64,000 nucleotides of DNA. Source: Citrobacter werkmanii NBRC 105721 (lineage in GTDB: Bacteria > Pseudomonadota > Gammaproteobacteria > Enterobacterales > Enterobacteriaceae). Under the pieces are notes generated by a model. The model made no database searches and was not told where the DNA came from. It worked only from the letters and a program-made list of their open reading frames with translations. The position numbers and the translations under genes were made by a program. The stretch covers positions 310,001 to 374,000 of the forward strand of contig BBMW01000002.1 in assembly GCA_000759755.1 (NCBI GenBank), in the 5' to 3' direction. Of this stretch, positions 30,970-38,292 are shown piece after piece (positions within the stretch are counted from its first letter, which is position 1; each line of letters starts with the position of its first letter).

Positions 30970-31848
30970 TTAGATAAGGCCGTCTGCTGTCAACGTTTCC
31001 ATACAAGCCTGCAGGAGAAATAAAGGGCTGCCGTCCACCGGCGGCTCTTTTGCCAGTAACGAAATCTGTCGATAGAACGTCGGCTCCAGCGCCACCGAGC
31101 GAATCTCCCCGCCAGCGGCTTTCAGCGTCAATTCCGGTAATAATGCAATACCCAGCCCCTGCCGAATAAAGCTCATCGCGGTATCCGGATGGTTAAATTC
31201 GTATTTAATAACCGGCTCGATACCTTTCTCTTTAAATAGCGTCATGATGCTTAATTCATAGCGCCCTTTACTGATAATCAGCGGTTCTCCCACCAACTGT
31301 TCAACCGTAACCGCGGTATTGGCTGCCAGAGGATGGTTTTCGGGAACCACGACGGTAAATTTGTCGCGATAGATCGGTACGCAGTACATGCCAGTCACCG
31401 GAAAATGCACAAATCCAGCATCAATATCCCCGCTGCGCAGGGAATCCACGATCGCCGTGCTGTTCTCTTCGAAGGGAATGATTTTGATGTGCGGATGGTG
31501 CTGCTCGAAGTGGTGGATAATGCCCGGTAAAATGCAGGCGCAGGCGCTGGGAAAGCAGCCGATGCGCAGGGTTCGGGCTGGGTTTTTTCGCTCCTGCTCG
31601 GCAATCTCTTTCACCGCGTTGGTTTCTGAAACGATCATGCGCAGGTGCGGTACGATCCGTCTTCCAACGGGGGTGAGCTGAATGTCTTTGCGGCGCTCGC
31701 GGATAAGACATTCGACTCCCAGCTCTTCTTCAAGCGCCGAAATTGCCTGGCTTACAGCGGATTGGGTCATATACAGCCGCTTACTGGCTTCGGTAAAACC
31801 GCCGCATTCAAGCACCGCAAGCAGGGCGTGGATTTGGGTTAATGTCAT
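30970..31848 (-). CDS. LysR-family transcriptional regulator
   Basis: A 292-residue LysR-type regulator. The N-terminal helix-turn-helix (about 1-60) reads FTEASKRLYMTQSAVSQAIS with ALEEELGVECLIRERR after it. The ligand-binding domain (about 90-290) begins RTLRIGCFPSACACILPGI. Its ligand is unknown. It is divergent from an MFS transporter whose start is 161 bases away, the classic layout for a regulator controlling its neighbour. Salmonella carries a similar pair at this place between glpQ and yfaE; E. coli K-12 does not. Confidence 0.9.
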   Translation of the reverse strand: MTLTQIHALLAVLECGGFTEASKRLYMTQSAVSQAISALEEELGVECLIRERRKDIQLTPVGRRIVPHLRMIVSETNAVKEIAEQERKNPARTLRIGCFPSACACILPGIIHHFEQHHPHIKIIPFEENSTAIVDSLRSGDIDAGFVHFPVTGMYCVPIYRDKFTVVVPENHPLAANTAVTVEQLVGEPLIISKGRYELSIMTLFKEKGIEPVIKYEFNHPDTAMSFIRQGLGIALLPELTLKAAGGEIRSVALEPTFYRQISLLAKEPPVDGSPLFLLQACMETLTADGLI

Positions 31849-31859
31849 TAGTTCCCTCT

Positions 31860-31885
31860 AATTAACAATATTAAAACGATTAATT
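31860..31885. promoter_or_regulatory. Possible LysR-type operator
   Basis: AATTAA and TTAATT form a 6-base inverted repeat separated by 14 bases, immediately upstream of the LysR gene in the shared divergent region. LysR-type sites are often AT-rich interrupted palindromes. No experimental consensus for this regulator is known to me. Confidence 0.3.
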
Positions 31886-32009
31886 TCTCTAATATGATGA
31901 ACCTGTTTACACTTGCGGTCTACCGTATAAATCACATTTTGACGCACCTCTCCGTTGCTCAGTTGAGCTGAGCGTTGCCTGCGTGCGCCGTCTGGACAGG
32001 TTGTCGAAT

Positions 32010-33200
32010 ATGAAAGAAAAACTGTGGACGAAGGATTTTTGGGCAATCACGATAATTAGCTTCATTATATTCTTTGTGTTTTATGTCCTGCTTACGTTAT
32101 TACCGATCTATATTTCGGATCGCCTGCACGCCACGCCGGATAAAGCCGGCTTATTGGTCACCTTCTTTTTAGGTGCCGCAATTGTTGTGCGTCCGTTCGC
32201 CGGGCAATGGGTGGGAAAATATTCGAATAAAACGATTCTGGTGCTCTCTTCTCTGGCCTTTTTGGTTGTCACTGCGCTGTATCCTGTTTGCCACTCAATT
32301 GAATCGCTGCTGTTTATTCGGGTGCTTCATGGGGTGACGTTTGGCGTCATTACCACGGTAAAAGGAACGATTTCCGCGCGGCTGATACCGGCCTCCCGAC
32401 GTGGGGAGGGCATCAGTTTTTTCTCGTTGGCCATGGGACTGGCAATGGTTGTGGGGCCCTGGGTGGGGCTGAATATGGCACGCTGGGGCGCTTTTACCAC
32501 CGCTTTCTGGCTGTGTAGCGCGGTTGCCGCGCTGGGTATTATTCTGTCATTGATCGTCGCCGTACCACCGGTCATCCGTCATGCCGACGGCTCAAAACCG
32601 AAGCTGGGATTTGCGGCAATGTTTGACCGTGCCGCGCTGCCTTTCGCGATGGTGACGTTTTTCATGACCTTCTCCTATGCGGGCGTTTCTGCTTTTCTCG
32701 CGCTGTATGCGCGCGAGTTGGATCTGATGGCCGCCGCCAGTAATTTCCTGTTGTGCTACGCTATTTGCCTGATGATCTGTCGAACCTTTACCGGCAACAT
32801 TTGTGATAAAAAAGGGCCGAAATACGTGGTATATCCGTGTTTGCTGGCCTTTACAGTGGGACTGGTGGCGCTTGGCTACACCAACGGCAGCATCATGATG
32901 ATTATTGCCGGGGGATTAATCGGCATTGGTTACGGTTCGGTCACGCCGGTATTCCAGACACAAATTATTAGCTCGGTGGAACCGCATAAAATTGGCATCG
33001 CCAATTCGCTATTCTTTAATGCGATGGATGCGGGAATGGCGATTGGCGCGTTCATTATGGGGATGATGGTCGAGGGCGTGGGCTATAGGGCGATTTATCT
33101 GGTAGGGGCGCTGCTGGTGGTTTTAGCCGGGGCGCTGTATATCGCGCAGATGAAACGCCGCGGGGCGATGCCGCTGGTTAGCGCACATGAAGTGCACTAA
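32010..33200 (+). CDS. MFS transporter, substrate unknown
   Basis: A 396-residue major-facilitator protein with about 12 predicted helices. The start ATG at 32010 (MKEKLWTKDFW) is preferred over the GTG at 31983. The loop between helices 2 and 3 region shows GAAIVVRPFAGQWVGKYSNK, a form of the MFS motif A, and a central hydrophilic stretch HADGSKPKLGF separates the two halves. It could be an efflux pump or a permease; the sequence does not decide. It is divergent from the LysR gene and ends 3 bases from the convergent yfaE stop. Confidence 0.88.
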   Translation: MKEKLWTKDFWAITIISFIIFFVFYVLLTLLPIYISDRLHATPDKAGLLVTFFLGAAIVVRPFAGQWVGKYSNKTILVLSSLAFLVVTALYPVCHSIESLLFIRVLHGVTFGVITTVKGTISARLIPASRRGEGISFFSLAMGLAMVVGPWVGLNMARWGAFTTAFWLCSAVAALGIILSLIVAVPPVIRHADGSKPKLGFAAMFDRAALPFAMVTFFMTFSYAGVSAFLALYARELDLMAAASNFLLCYAICLMICRTFTGNICDKKGPKYVVYPCLLAFTVGLVALGYTNGSIMMIIAGGLIGIGYGSVTPVFQTQIISSVEPHKIGIANSLFFNAMDAGMAIGAFIMGMMVEGVGYRAIYLVGALLVVLAGALYIAQMKRRGAMPLVSAHEVH

Positions 33201-33203
33201 CCG

Positions 33204-33458
33204 TTACAGCTCAAGTTCAATATCGCCTTTTGCCCGGCAACAGCAGGGCAATATTTCTCCCGGCTGAATAAAGGCCAGAGGTTCTGCAATCCAGTCCACC
33301 TGTCCCGCTACCAGGCGGGTACGGCAGGAACCGCAGTAACCCTCACGACACTGGTATTCGACTTCAACATTGTGCGATTCGAGTGCGACCAGCAGGGAAG
33401 GGTGTTCATCCTGGCACAGCAGCTGTGTGCCAGAGATGCGTAGAGTAACGCGGCTCAT
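33204..33458 (-). CDS. yfaE: 2Fe-2S ferredoxin YfaE
   Basis: A small 84-residue plant-type ferredoxin that maintains and repairs the diferric-tyrosyl radical cofactor of NrdB. Cluster ligands are visible: C37, C42 and C45 in CREGYCGSCRTRL, and the last among C72-C74 (LPCCCRAKG). It overlaps the nrdB stop by one base, so it is translated with nrdAB. Confidence 0.96.
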   Translation of the reverse strand: MSRVTLRISGTQLLCQDEHPSLLVALESHNVEVEYQCREGYCGSCRTRLVAGQVDWIAEPLAFIQPGEILPCCCRAKGDIELEL

Positions 33459-34588
33459 CAGAGTTGGAAGTTACTCAGATCGTCGGTATCAACTTCGGAA
33501 TCGATCTGGCCGACCAGATAGGAGCTGACTTCCACTTCCTGCGGCGCAACCTGTACGTTATCGGACACCAGCCAGGTGTTGATCCACGGGATCGGGTTAG
33601 AACGCGTCTGGAACGGCAGATCCAGCCCAACAGCCTGCATACGAATGTTGGTGATGTACTCAACGTACTGGCACAGAATATCTTTGTTCAGGCCGATCAT
33701 CGAACCGTCACGGAACAGATAGTCCGCCCACTCTTTCTCTTGCAGCGCGGCCTGCACGAACAGGTCGTAGCACTCTTGCTTACACTCTTCTGCGATTTCC
33801 GCCATCTCTGGGTCGTCTACACCGCTGCGCAGCAGGTTCAGCATGTGCTGCGTACCGGTCAGGTGCAGGGCTTCATCGCGGGCGATCAGACGAATAATTT
33901 TCGCGTTGCCTTCCATCAGTTCACGTTCGGCGAAGGCGAAGGAGCAGGCGAAGCTGACGTAGAAGCGAATGGCTTCCAGCGCGTTCACGCTCATCAGACA
34001 CAGGTACAGCTTTTTCTTCAGCTCACGCAGGTTCACGACAACCGTTTTGCCATTAACGGTATGGGTGCCTTCCCCTAGCAGATGCCAATAGCTGGTCATC
34101 TCGATCAATTCGTCATAGTAGCAGGAAATGCCTTCCGCGCGCTTCTGGATCTGCTCGTTGGTAACGATATCATCAAACACCACCGCCGGATCGTTCACGA
34201 TGTTACGGATAATATGGGTGTAAGAGCGCGAGTGGATAGTTTCAGAAAACGCCCACGTTTCGACCCAGGTTTCCAGTTCAGGAATCGAGATTAACGGCAG
34301 CAGCGCGACGTTCGGGCTACGACCCTGAATGGAGTCCAGTAACGTCTGATACTTCAGGTTGCTGATGAAGATATGCTTTTCATGCTCCGGCAGCGCCTGG
34401 AAGTCGATGCGATCGCGGGAAACATCGACCTCTTCCGGACGCCAGAAGAAAGAGAGCTGCTTTTCGATCAGTTTTTCGAAGATGTCATATTTTTGCTGAT
34501 CGTAGCGGGCGACGTTCACCGGCTGGCCGAAGAACATCGGTTCCAGAAGCTGATCATTTTTCGTCTGTGAAAAAGTGGTGTATGCCAT
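33458..34588 (-). CDS. nrdB: Ribonucleoside-diphosphate reductase 1, beta subunit
   Basis: The small (R2) subunit of aerobic class Ia ribonucleotide reductase, carrying the diiron site and stable tyrosyl radical. The 376 residues from [10 protein letters not shown] at 34588 match E. coli. Including the initiator methionine, the metal ligands D85, E116 and H119 and the radical tyrosine Y123 fall at the expected positions ([10 protein letters not shown]). The C-terminus ([10 protein letters not shown]) is the R1-binding tail. An open extension to 34696 runs through REP sequences and is not coding. Confidence 0.98.
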   Translation of the reverse strand: MAYTTFSQTKNDQLLEPMFFGQPVNVARYDQQKYDIFEKLIEKQLSFFWRPEEVDVSRDRIDFQALPEHEKHIFISNLKYQTLLDSIQGRSPNVALLPLISIPELETWVETWAFSETIHSRSYTHIIRNIVNDPAVVFDDIVTNEQIQKRAEGISCYYDELIEMTSYWHLLGEGTHTVNGKTVVVNLRELKKKLYLCLMSVNALEAIRFYVSFACSFAFAERELMEGNAKIIRLIARDEALHLTGTQHMLNLLRSGVDDPEMAEIAEECKQECYDLFVQAALQEKEWADYLFRDGSMIGLNKDILCQYVEYITNIRMQAVGLDLPFQTRSNPIPWINTWLVSDNVQVAPQEVEVSSYLVGQIDSEVDTDDLSNFQL

Positions 34589-34613
34589 TGATGTGAATCC
34601 TTTGTGGGATGAG

Positions 34614-34691
34614 CGCCGGATGCGGTATAAACACCTTATCCGGCCTACAAACCGTGCAATCGTAGGCCGGGTAAGCGTAGCGCTACCCGGC
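34614..34691. repeat. Two REP sequences (BIME) between nrdA and nrdB
   Basis: Two palindromic units in opposite orientation, 34614-34648 (CGCCGGATGCGG ... TTATCCGGCCTAC) and 34662-34691 (GTAGGCCGGGTAAGCG ... GCTACCCGGC), have the typical enterobacterial REP hairpin sequence. They fill most of the 111-base gap between the two reductase genes and may affect mRNA stability or relative NrdA/NrdB output. Confidence 0.9.
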
Positions 34692-34699
34692 AACATTCA

Positions 34700-36985
34700 T
34701 CAGATCTTACATGCGCCGCTTTCGCAGCCATCGTCCTGAATGGACGGTACCAGATCGTCCTGAGTATCTTCCGCACCATCGCGGGTGTTCTGATAATACA
34801 GCGTTTTGACGCCAAATTTGTAGGCGGTGAGCAGGTCTTTCAGCAACTGCTGCATCGGCACTTTTCCTGATGGGAAACGCGTCGGATCATAGTTGGTGTT
34901 GGCAGAAATCGACTGATCGATAAACTTCTGCATGATACCTACCAGTTGCAGATAGCCGTCGTTGTTCGGCATTTCCCACAGCAGTTCGTAGGCGTCGTGC
35001 AGGTGTTCGTAGTCCGGCACGACCTGACGCAGAATCCCATCTTTAGACGCTTTGATGCTCACGTAGCCGCGCGGTGGTTCAATACCGTTAGTCGCGTTAG
35101 AGATCTGCGAAGAGGTTTCCGACGGCATCAGCGCAGACAGCGTGGAGTTACGCAGGCCGTGAATTTTGATGGACTCGCGCAACGCTTCCCAGTCCAGGTG
35201 CAGTGGCTCGTCAGAGATAGCATCAAGGTCTTTCTTATAGGTATCGATCGGCAAGATACCCTGGGAGTAAGTTGTTTCGTTAAACCACGGGCACGCGCCT
35301 TGCTCTTTTGCCAGCTCGTTAGAAGCTTTCAGCAGGTAATACTGAATGGCTTCGAAGGTTTTGTGGGTCAGGTTATTGGCGCTACCGTCAGAATAACGCT
35401 TACCGTTTTTCGCCAGCCAGTAGGCGTAGTTGATGACGCCAATACCCAGCGTACGACGGCCCATCGCGCCGCGTTTGGCGGCCGGGATTGGATAATCCTG
35501 ATAATCCAGCAACGCATCCAGCGCGCGCACCGCCAGTACGGCCAGTTCTTCCAGCTCGTCCAGGCTCTTAATCGCGCCGAGGTTGAAAGCGGACAGCGTA
35601 CACAGCGCGATTTCGCCGTTTTCGTCGTTAACGTCGGTCAGCGGTTTGGTCGGCAGGGCGATTTCCAGACACAGGTTGGACTGGCGCACCGGAGCGACTA
35701 CCGGATCGAACGGGCTGTGGGTGTTGCAGTGGTCCACGTTCTGGATATAGATACGGCCTGTAGAGGCACGTTCCTGCATCATCAGGGAGAACAGTTCGAC
35801 CGCTTTCACGCGCTGTTTACGGATGCTGTCGTCGTTTTCATATTGGGTGTACAGACGTTCGAACTCGTCCTGATCGGCGAAGAACGCGTCGTACAGCCCC
35901 GGCACGTCGGACGGGCTGAACAGGGTAATGTCGCCGCCTTTCAGCAGACGGGTGTACATCAGCTTGTTGATTTGTACGCCGTAGTCCATATGACGCACGC
36001 GGTTGCCTTCAACGCCACGGTTGTTTTTCAACACCAGCAGGCTTTCGACTTCCAGATGCCACATTGGGTAGAACAGGGTGGCCGCACCGCCGCGCACGCC
36101 GCCTTGCGAGCAGGATTTCACCGCGGTCTGGAAGTGCTTGTAAAACGGAATACATCCAGTGTGGAACGCTTCACCGCCGCGAATCGGGCTGCCCAGCGCA
36201 CGGATGCGGCCGGCGTTGATACCGATACCGGCGCGCTGAGAAACGTATTTCACGATAGCGCTGGAGGTGGCGTTGATGGAATCCAGGCTGTCGCCGCACT
36301 CGATCAGTACGCAGGAGCTGAACTGGCGGGTTGGGGTACGCACGCCGGACATAATTGGCGTCGGCAGAGAAATTTTGAACGTTGAAACGGCATCGTAGAA
36401 ACGTTTTACATATTGCAGACGCGTTTCACGTGGATAGTTAGAGAACAGGCAGGCCGCTACCAGAATGTAGAGGAACTGCGCGCTTTCATAAATCTCACCG
36501 GTGACACGGTTTTGCACCAGATATTTACCTTCTAACTGCTTCACCGCAGCATAGGAGAAGGTCATATCACGGTCGTGTACGATGAACGAGTCCATCTGCT
36601 TGAACTCTTCTTCCGTGTAGTCTTCCAGCAGATGATTGTCGTATTTGCCCATTTCAACCATTTTCACGACATGGTCGTAAAGTGCAGGCGGTTCAAACTC
36701 GCCGTAGGCTTTTTTACGCAGGTGGAAAATGGCCAGGCGGGCAGCCAGGTACTGATAATCCGGCGCCTCGCGGGAGATCAGGTCGGCGGCTGCTTTGATG
36801 ATCGTCTCATGGATATCGGACGTTTTGATACCGTCATAAAACTGAATATGAGAGCGCAGCTCGACCTGAGAAATCGATACGTTATTCAGTCCTTCTGCCG
36901 CCCAATCCAGAACTCGGTGGATTTTGTCGAGATTGATGCGCTCTGTACTACCATCACGCTTTGTCACCAGCAGACTCTGATTCAT
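34700..36985 (-). CDS. nrdA: Ribonucleoside-diphosphate reductase 1, alpha subunit
   Basis: The large (R1) catalytic subunit of class Ia ribonucleotide reductase. The 761 residues equal E. coli. An N-terminal ATP-cone (about 1-95; VTKRDGSTERINLDKIHRVL) serves allosteric activity control. The catalytic barrel includes FSSCVLIECGDSLDSI (active-site cysteine), NLCLEIALPTKP and FNLGAIKSLDE. The C-terminal redox pair is C754 and C759 in DGCESGACKI. Its start lies downstream of NrdR and DnaA sites. Confidence 0.98.
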   Translation of the reverse strand: MNQSLLVTKRDGSTERINLDKIHRVLDWAAEGLNNVSISQVELRSHIQFYDGIKTSDIHETIIKAAADLISREAPDYQYLAARLAIFHLRKKAYGEFEPPALYDHVVKMVEMGKYDNHLLEDYTEEEFKQMDSFIVHDRDMTFSYAAVKQLEGKYLVQNRVTGEIYESAQFLYILVAACLFSNYPRETRLQYVKRFYDAVSTFKISLPTPIMSGVRTPTRQFSSCVLIECGDSLDSINATSSAIVKYVSQRAGIGINAGRIRALGSPIRGGEAFHTGCIPFYKHFQTAVKSCSQGGVRGGAATLFYPMWHLEVESLLVLKNNRGVEGNRVRHMDYGVQINKLMYTRLLKGGDITLFSPSDVPGLYDAFFADQDEFERLYTQYENDDSIRKQRVKAVELFSLMMQERASTGRIYIQNVDHCNTHSPFDPVVAPVRQSNLCLEIALPTKPLTDVNDENGEIALCTLSAFNLGAIKSLDELEELAVLAVRALDALLDYQDYPIPAAKRGAMGRRTLGIGVINYAYWLAKNGKRYSDGSANNLTHKTFEAIQYYLLKASNELAKEQGACPWFNETTYSQGILPIDTYKKDLDAISDEPLHLDWEALRESIKIHGLRNSTLSALMPSETSSQISNATNGIEPPRGYVSIKASKDGILRQVVPDYEHLHDAYELLWEMPNNDGYLQLVGIMQKFIDQSISANTNYDPTRFPSGKVPMQQLLKDLLTAYKFGVKTLYYQNTRDGAEDTQDDLVPSIQDDGCESGACKI

Positions 36986-37027
36986 GTGGTTTTTTACCTG
37001 TCCGTGAAAGAAAAAATATCCCCCATA

Positions 37028-37036
37028 TTATCCACA
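37028..37036 (+). promoter_or_regulatory. DnaA box 1 upstream of nrdA
   Basis: TTATCCACA, an exact match to the DnaA box consensus. In E. coli, DnaA acts on the nrdAB promoter at two such sites, so the pair here is expected. Confidence 0.85.
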
Positions 37037-37057
37037 GAGCCATGTTGTGACTAAGTC

Positions 37058-37066
37058 TGTGGATAA
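37058..37066 (-). promoter_or_regulatory. DnaA box 2 upstream of nrdA
   Basis: TGTGGATAA on the plus strand is the exact reverse complement of the DnaA box TTATCCACA. It faces the first box with 21 bases between them. Confidence 0.85.
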
Positions 37067-37113
37067 ATACTATATGTAGGGGTTGTTTGATAAAATAGAC
37101 GCTATATGGTGAG
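37066..37113. promoter_or_regulatory. Pair of NrdR boxes
   Basis: Two similar AT-rich palindromes, ATACTATATGTAGG (about 37067-37080) and ACGCTATATGGTGAG (about 37099-37113), resemble the NrdR consensus ACACWATATWTWGTGT. Their TATATG cores are 32 bases apart, the roughly three helical turns typical of paired NrdR sites upstream of reductase operons. Confidence 0.8.
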
Positions 37114-37311
37114 TATTCTAGTAGGGATTCTTTTCAGCACAAGAGTTGATTTTGACGTTAAATTGAGGTTGCAAAAGGGTAAGAATCGCTAAGTGCGCGT
37201 CTTATAAGGCCTGGCGGGGATGTCAATAATTGAGAAAAAAAATAGAAAATTTGATCGAGTGCTGATTTCTTCATCTAAGGCGAAGAAAGTTCTTATGATC
37301 TGGCACAGGAT

Positions 37312-37398
37312 TTGTAGGCCCGATAAGCGAAGCGCCATCAGGCCCTGTTCCTGTCAGCATGCCGGATGGCGGCGTTGGACGCCTTATCCGGCTTACAG
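37312..37398. repeat. REP pair downstream of ubiG
   Basis: Two REP-like units, 37312-37343 (TTGTAGGCCCGATAAGCG and on) and 37361-37398 (GCCGGATGGCGGCG ... CTTATCCGGCTTAC), lie just after the ubiG stop. They probably stabilise the ubiG 3' end or act as part of its terminator. Confidence 0.85.
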
Positions 37399-37405
37399 GA
37401 AGCGG

Positions 37406-38134
37406 TTAATCAACACTGGCGGTGGTATGGACCATATAGTTCACATCAACGCCCGGACCGAGTTTAAAGCTGTTGGTGATCGGGTTGTAATGCAAGCCGG
37501 TCATATGACGCTCTTTCAGCACGGTCTGATCTACCCACTGTAATAACTCTGCAGGCTTAATAAATTTTTTCACATCATGCGTGCCTTTCGGCACCATGCG
37601 CAAAATATATTCCGCTCCGACCACGGCCATCAGCCAGGATTTGCCGTTGCGGTTAAGCGTGGAGAAAAACACTTCGCCGCCCGGTTTAACCAGCCTGGCG
37701 CAGGCGCTGACCACCGACTGCGGGTCCGGCACGTGCTCCAGCATTTCCATGCAGGTCACCACGTCATACTGGTGCGCATGTTTTTCCGCGTGCTCTTCGA
37801 CGGTTTCCTGGACGTACTCGACCTGGATACCGCTCTCCAGCGCATGCAGTTTTGCTACCTGTAACGGTTCAAAGCCCATATCCAGGCCCGTGACGGTTGC
37901 GCCTTCGCGCGCCATACTTTCTGCCAGAATGCCGCCGCCGCAGCCTACGTCGAGTACCTTTTTACCAAACAGGCCGCCTGAGCGCTCCGTGATGTAGCCC
38001 AGACGCAGCGGGTTAATGCGGTGCAGTGGCTTAAATTCACCCTCAAGGTCCCACCAGCGTGACGCGACTGCTTCAAACTTGGCAATTTCTTCATGGTCAA
38101 CGTTGTGGCTTACCGGGGGTTTTTCGGCATTCAT
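37406..38134 (-). CDS. ubiG: Ubiquinone biosynthesis O-methyltransferase UbiG
   Basis: Performs both O-methylation steps of ubiquinone synthesis using S-adenosylmethionine; cytoplasmic, membrane-associated. The 242-residue protein (240 in E. coli) has SAM-binding motif [17 protein letters not shown], the acidic residue at the end of the next strand in VTGLDMG, and the post-motif [11 protein letters not shown]. It is divergent from gyrA, with 158 bases between the starts. Confidence 0.97.
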   Translation of the reverse strand: MNAEKPPVSHNVDHEEIAKFEAVASRWWDLEGEFKPLHRINPLRLGYITERSGGLFGKKVLDVGCGGGILAESMAREGATVTGLDMGFEPLQVAKLHALESGIQVEYVQETVEEHAEKHAHQYDVVTCMEMLEHVPDPQSVVSACARLVKPGGEVFFSTLNRNGKSWLMAVVGAEYILRMVPKGTHDVKKFIKPAELLQWVDQTVLKERHMTGLHYNPITNSFKLGPGVDVNYMVHTTASVD

Positions 38135-38218
38135 TGGGGCTTCTACTCCTAAATTTGCGATGCAAATGAGTATATCAGCCTGACGGGATGAATAAAGCCT
38201 CTGTCAGGGGGAATCCAT

Positions 38219-38248
38219 TTACCTGAATCTGTGCGAATGTGTTATAAT
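38219..38248 (+). promoter_or_regulatory. gyrA promoter
   Basis: A perfect TATAAT at 38243-38248 lies 44 bases before the gyrA start. The best -35 is TTACCT at 38219-38224 with an 18-base spacer, a weak hexamer. Gyrase genes are induced on loss of supercoiling through their -10 region, so a good -10 with a poor -35 fits. Confidence 0.6.
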
Positions 38249-38292
38249 TTGCGACCTTTGAATCCGGGATACAGTAGAGGGATAGCGGTTAG

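Larger units (their letters stand above)
36986..37405. promoter_or_regulatory. nrdA upstream control region
   Basis: 420 bases between nrdA and the end of ubiG. The part near nrdA holds two perfect DnaA boxes and two NrdR-like boxes. The part near ubiG holds two REP units (37312-37398). The stretch 37114-37311 is AT-rich; I see no gene or recognised site in it. Confidence 0.8.

Noticed and set aside
34589-34696. N-terminal extension of nrdB
   Set aside because: It runs through two REP sequences. The NrdB start [10 protein letters not shown] at 34588 matches the family.
34946-36385. A 479-codon plus-strand frame opposite nrdA
   Set aside because: Same reasoning: an antisense shadow of nrdA produced by codon bias.
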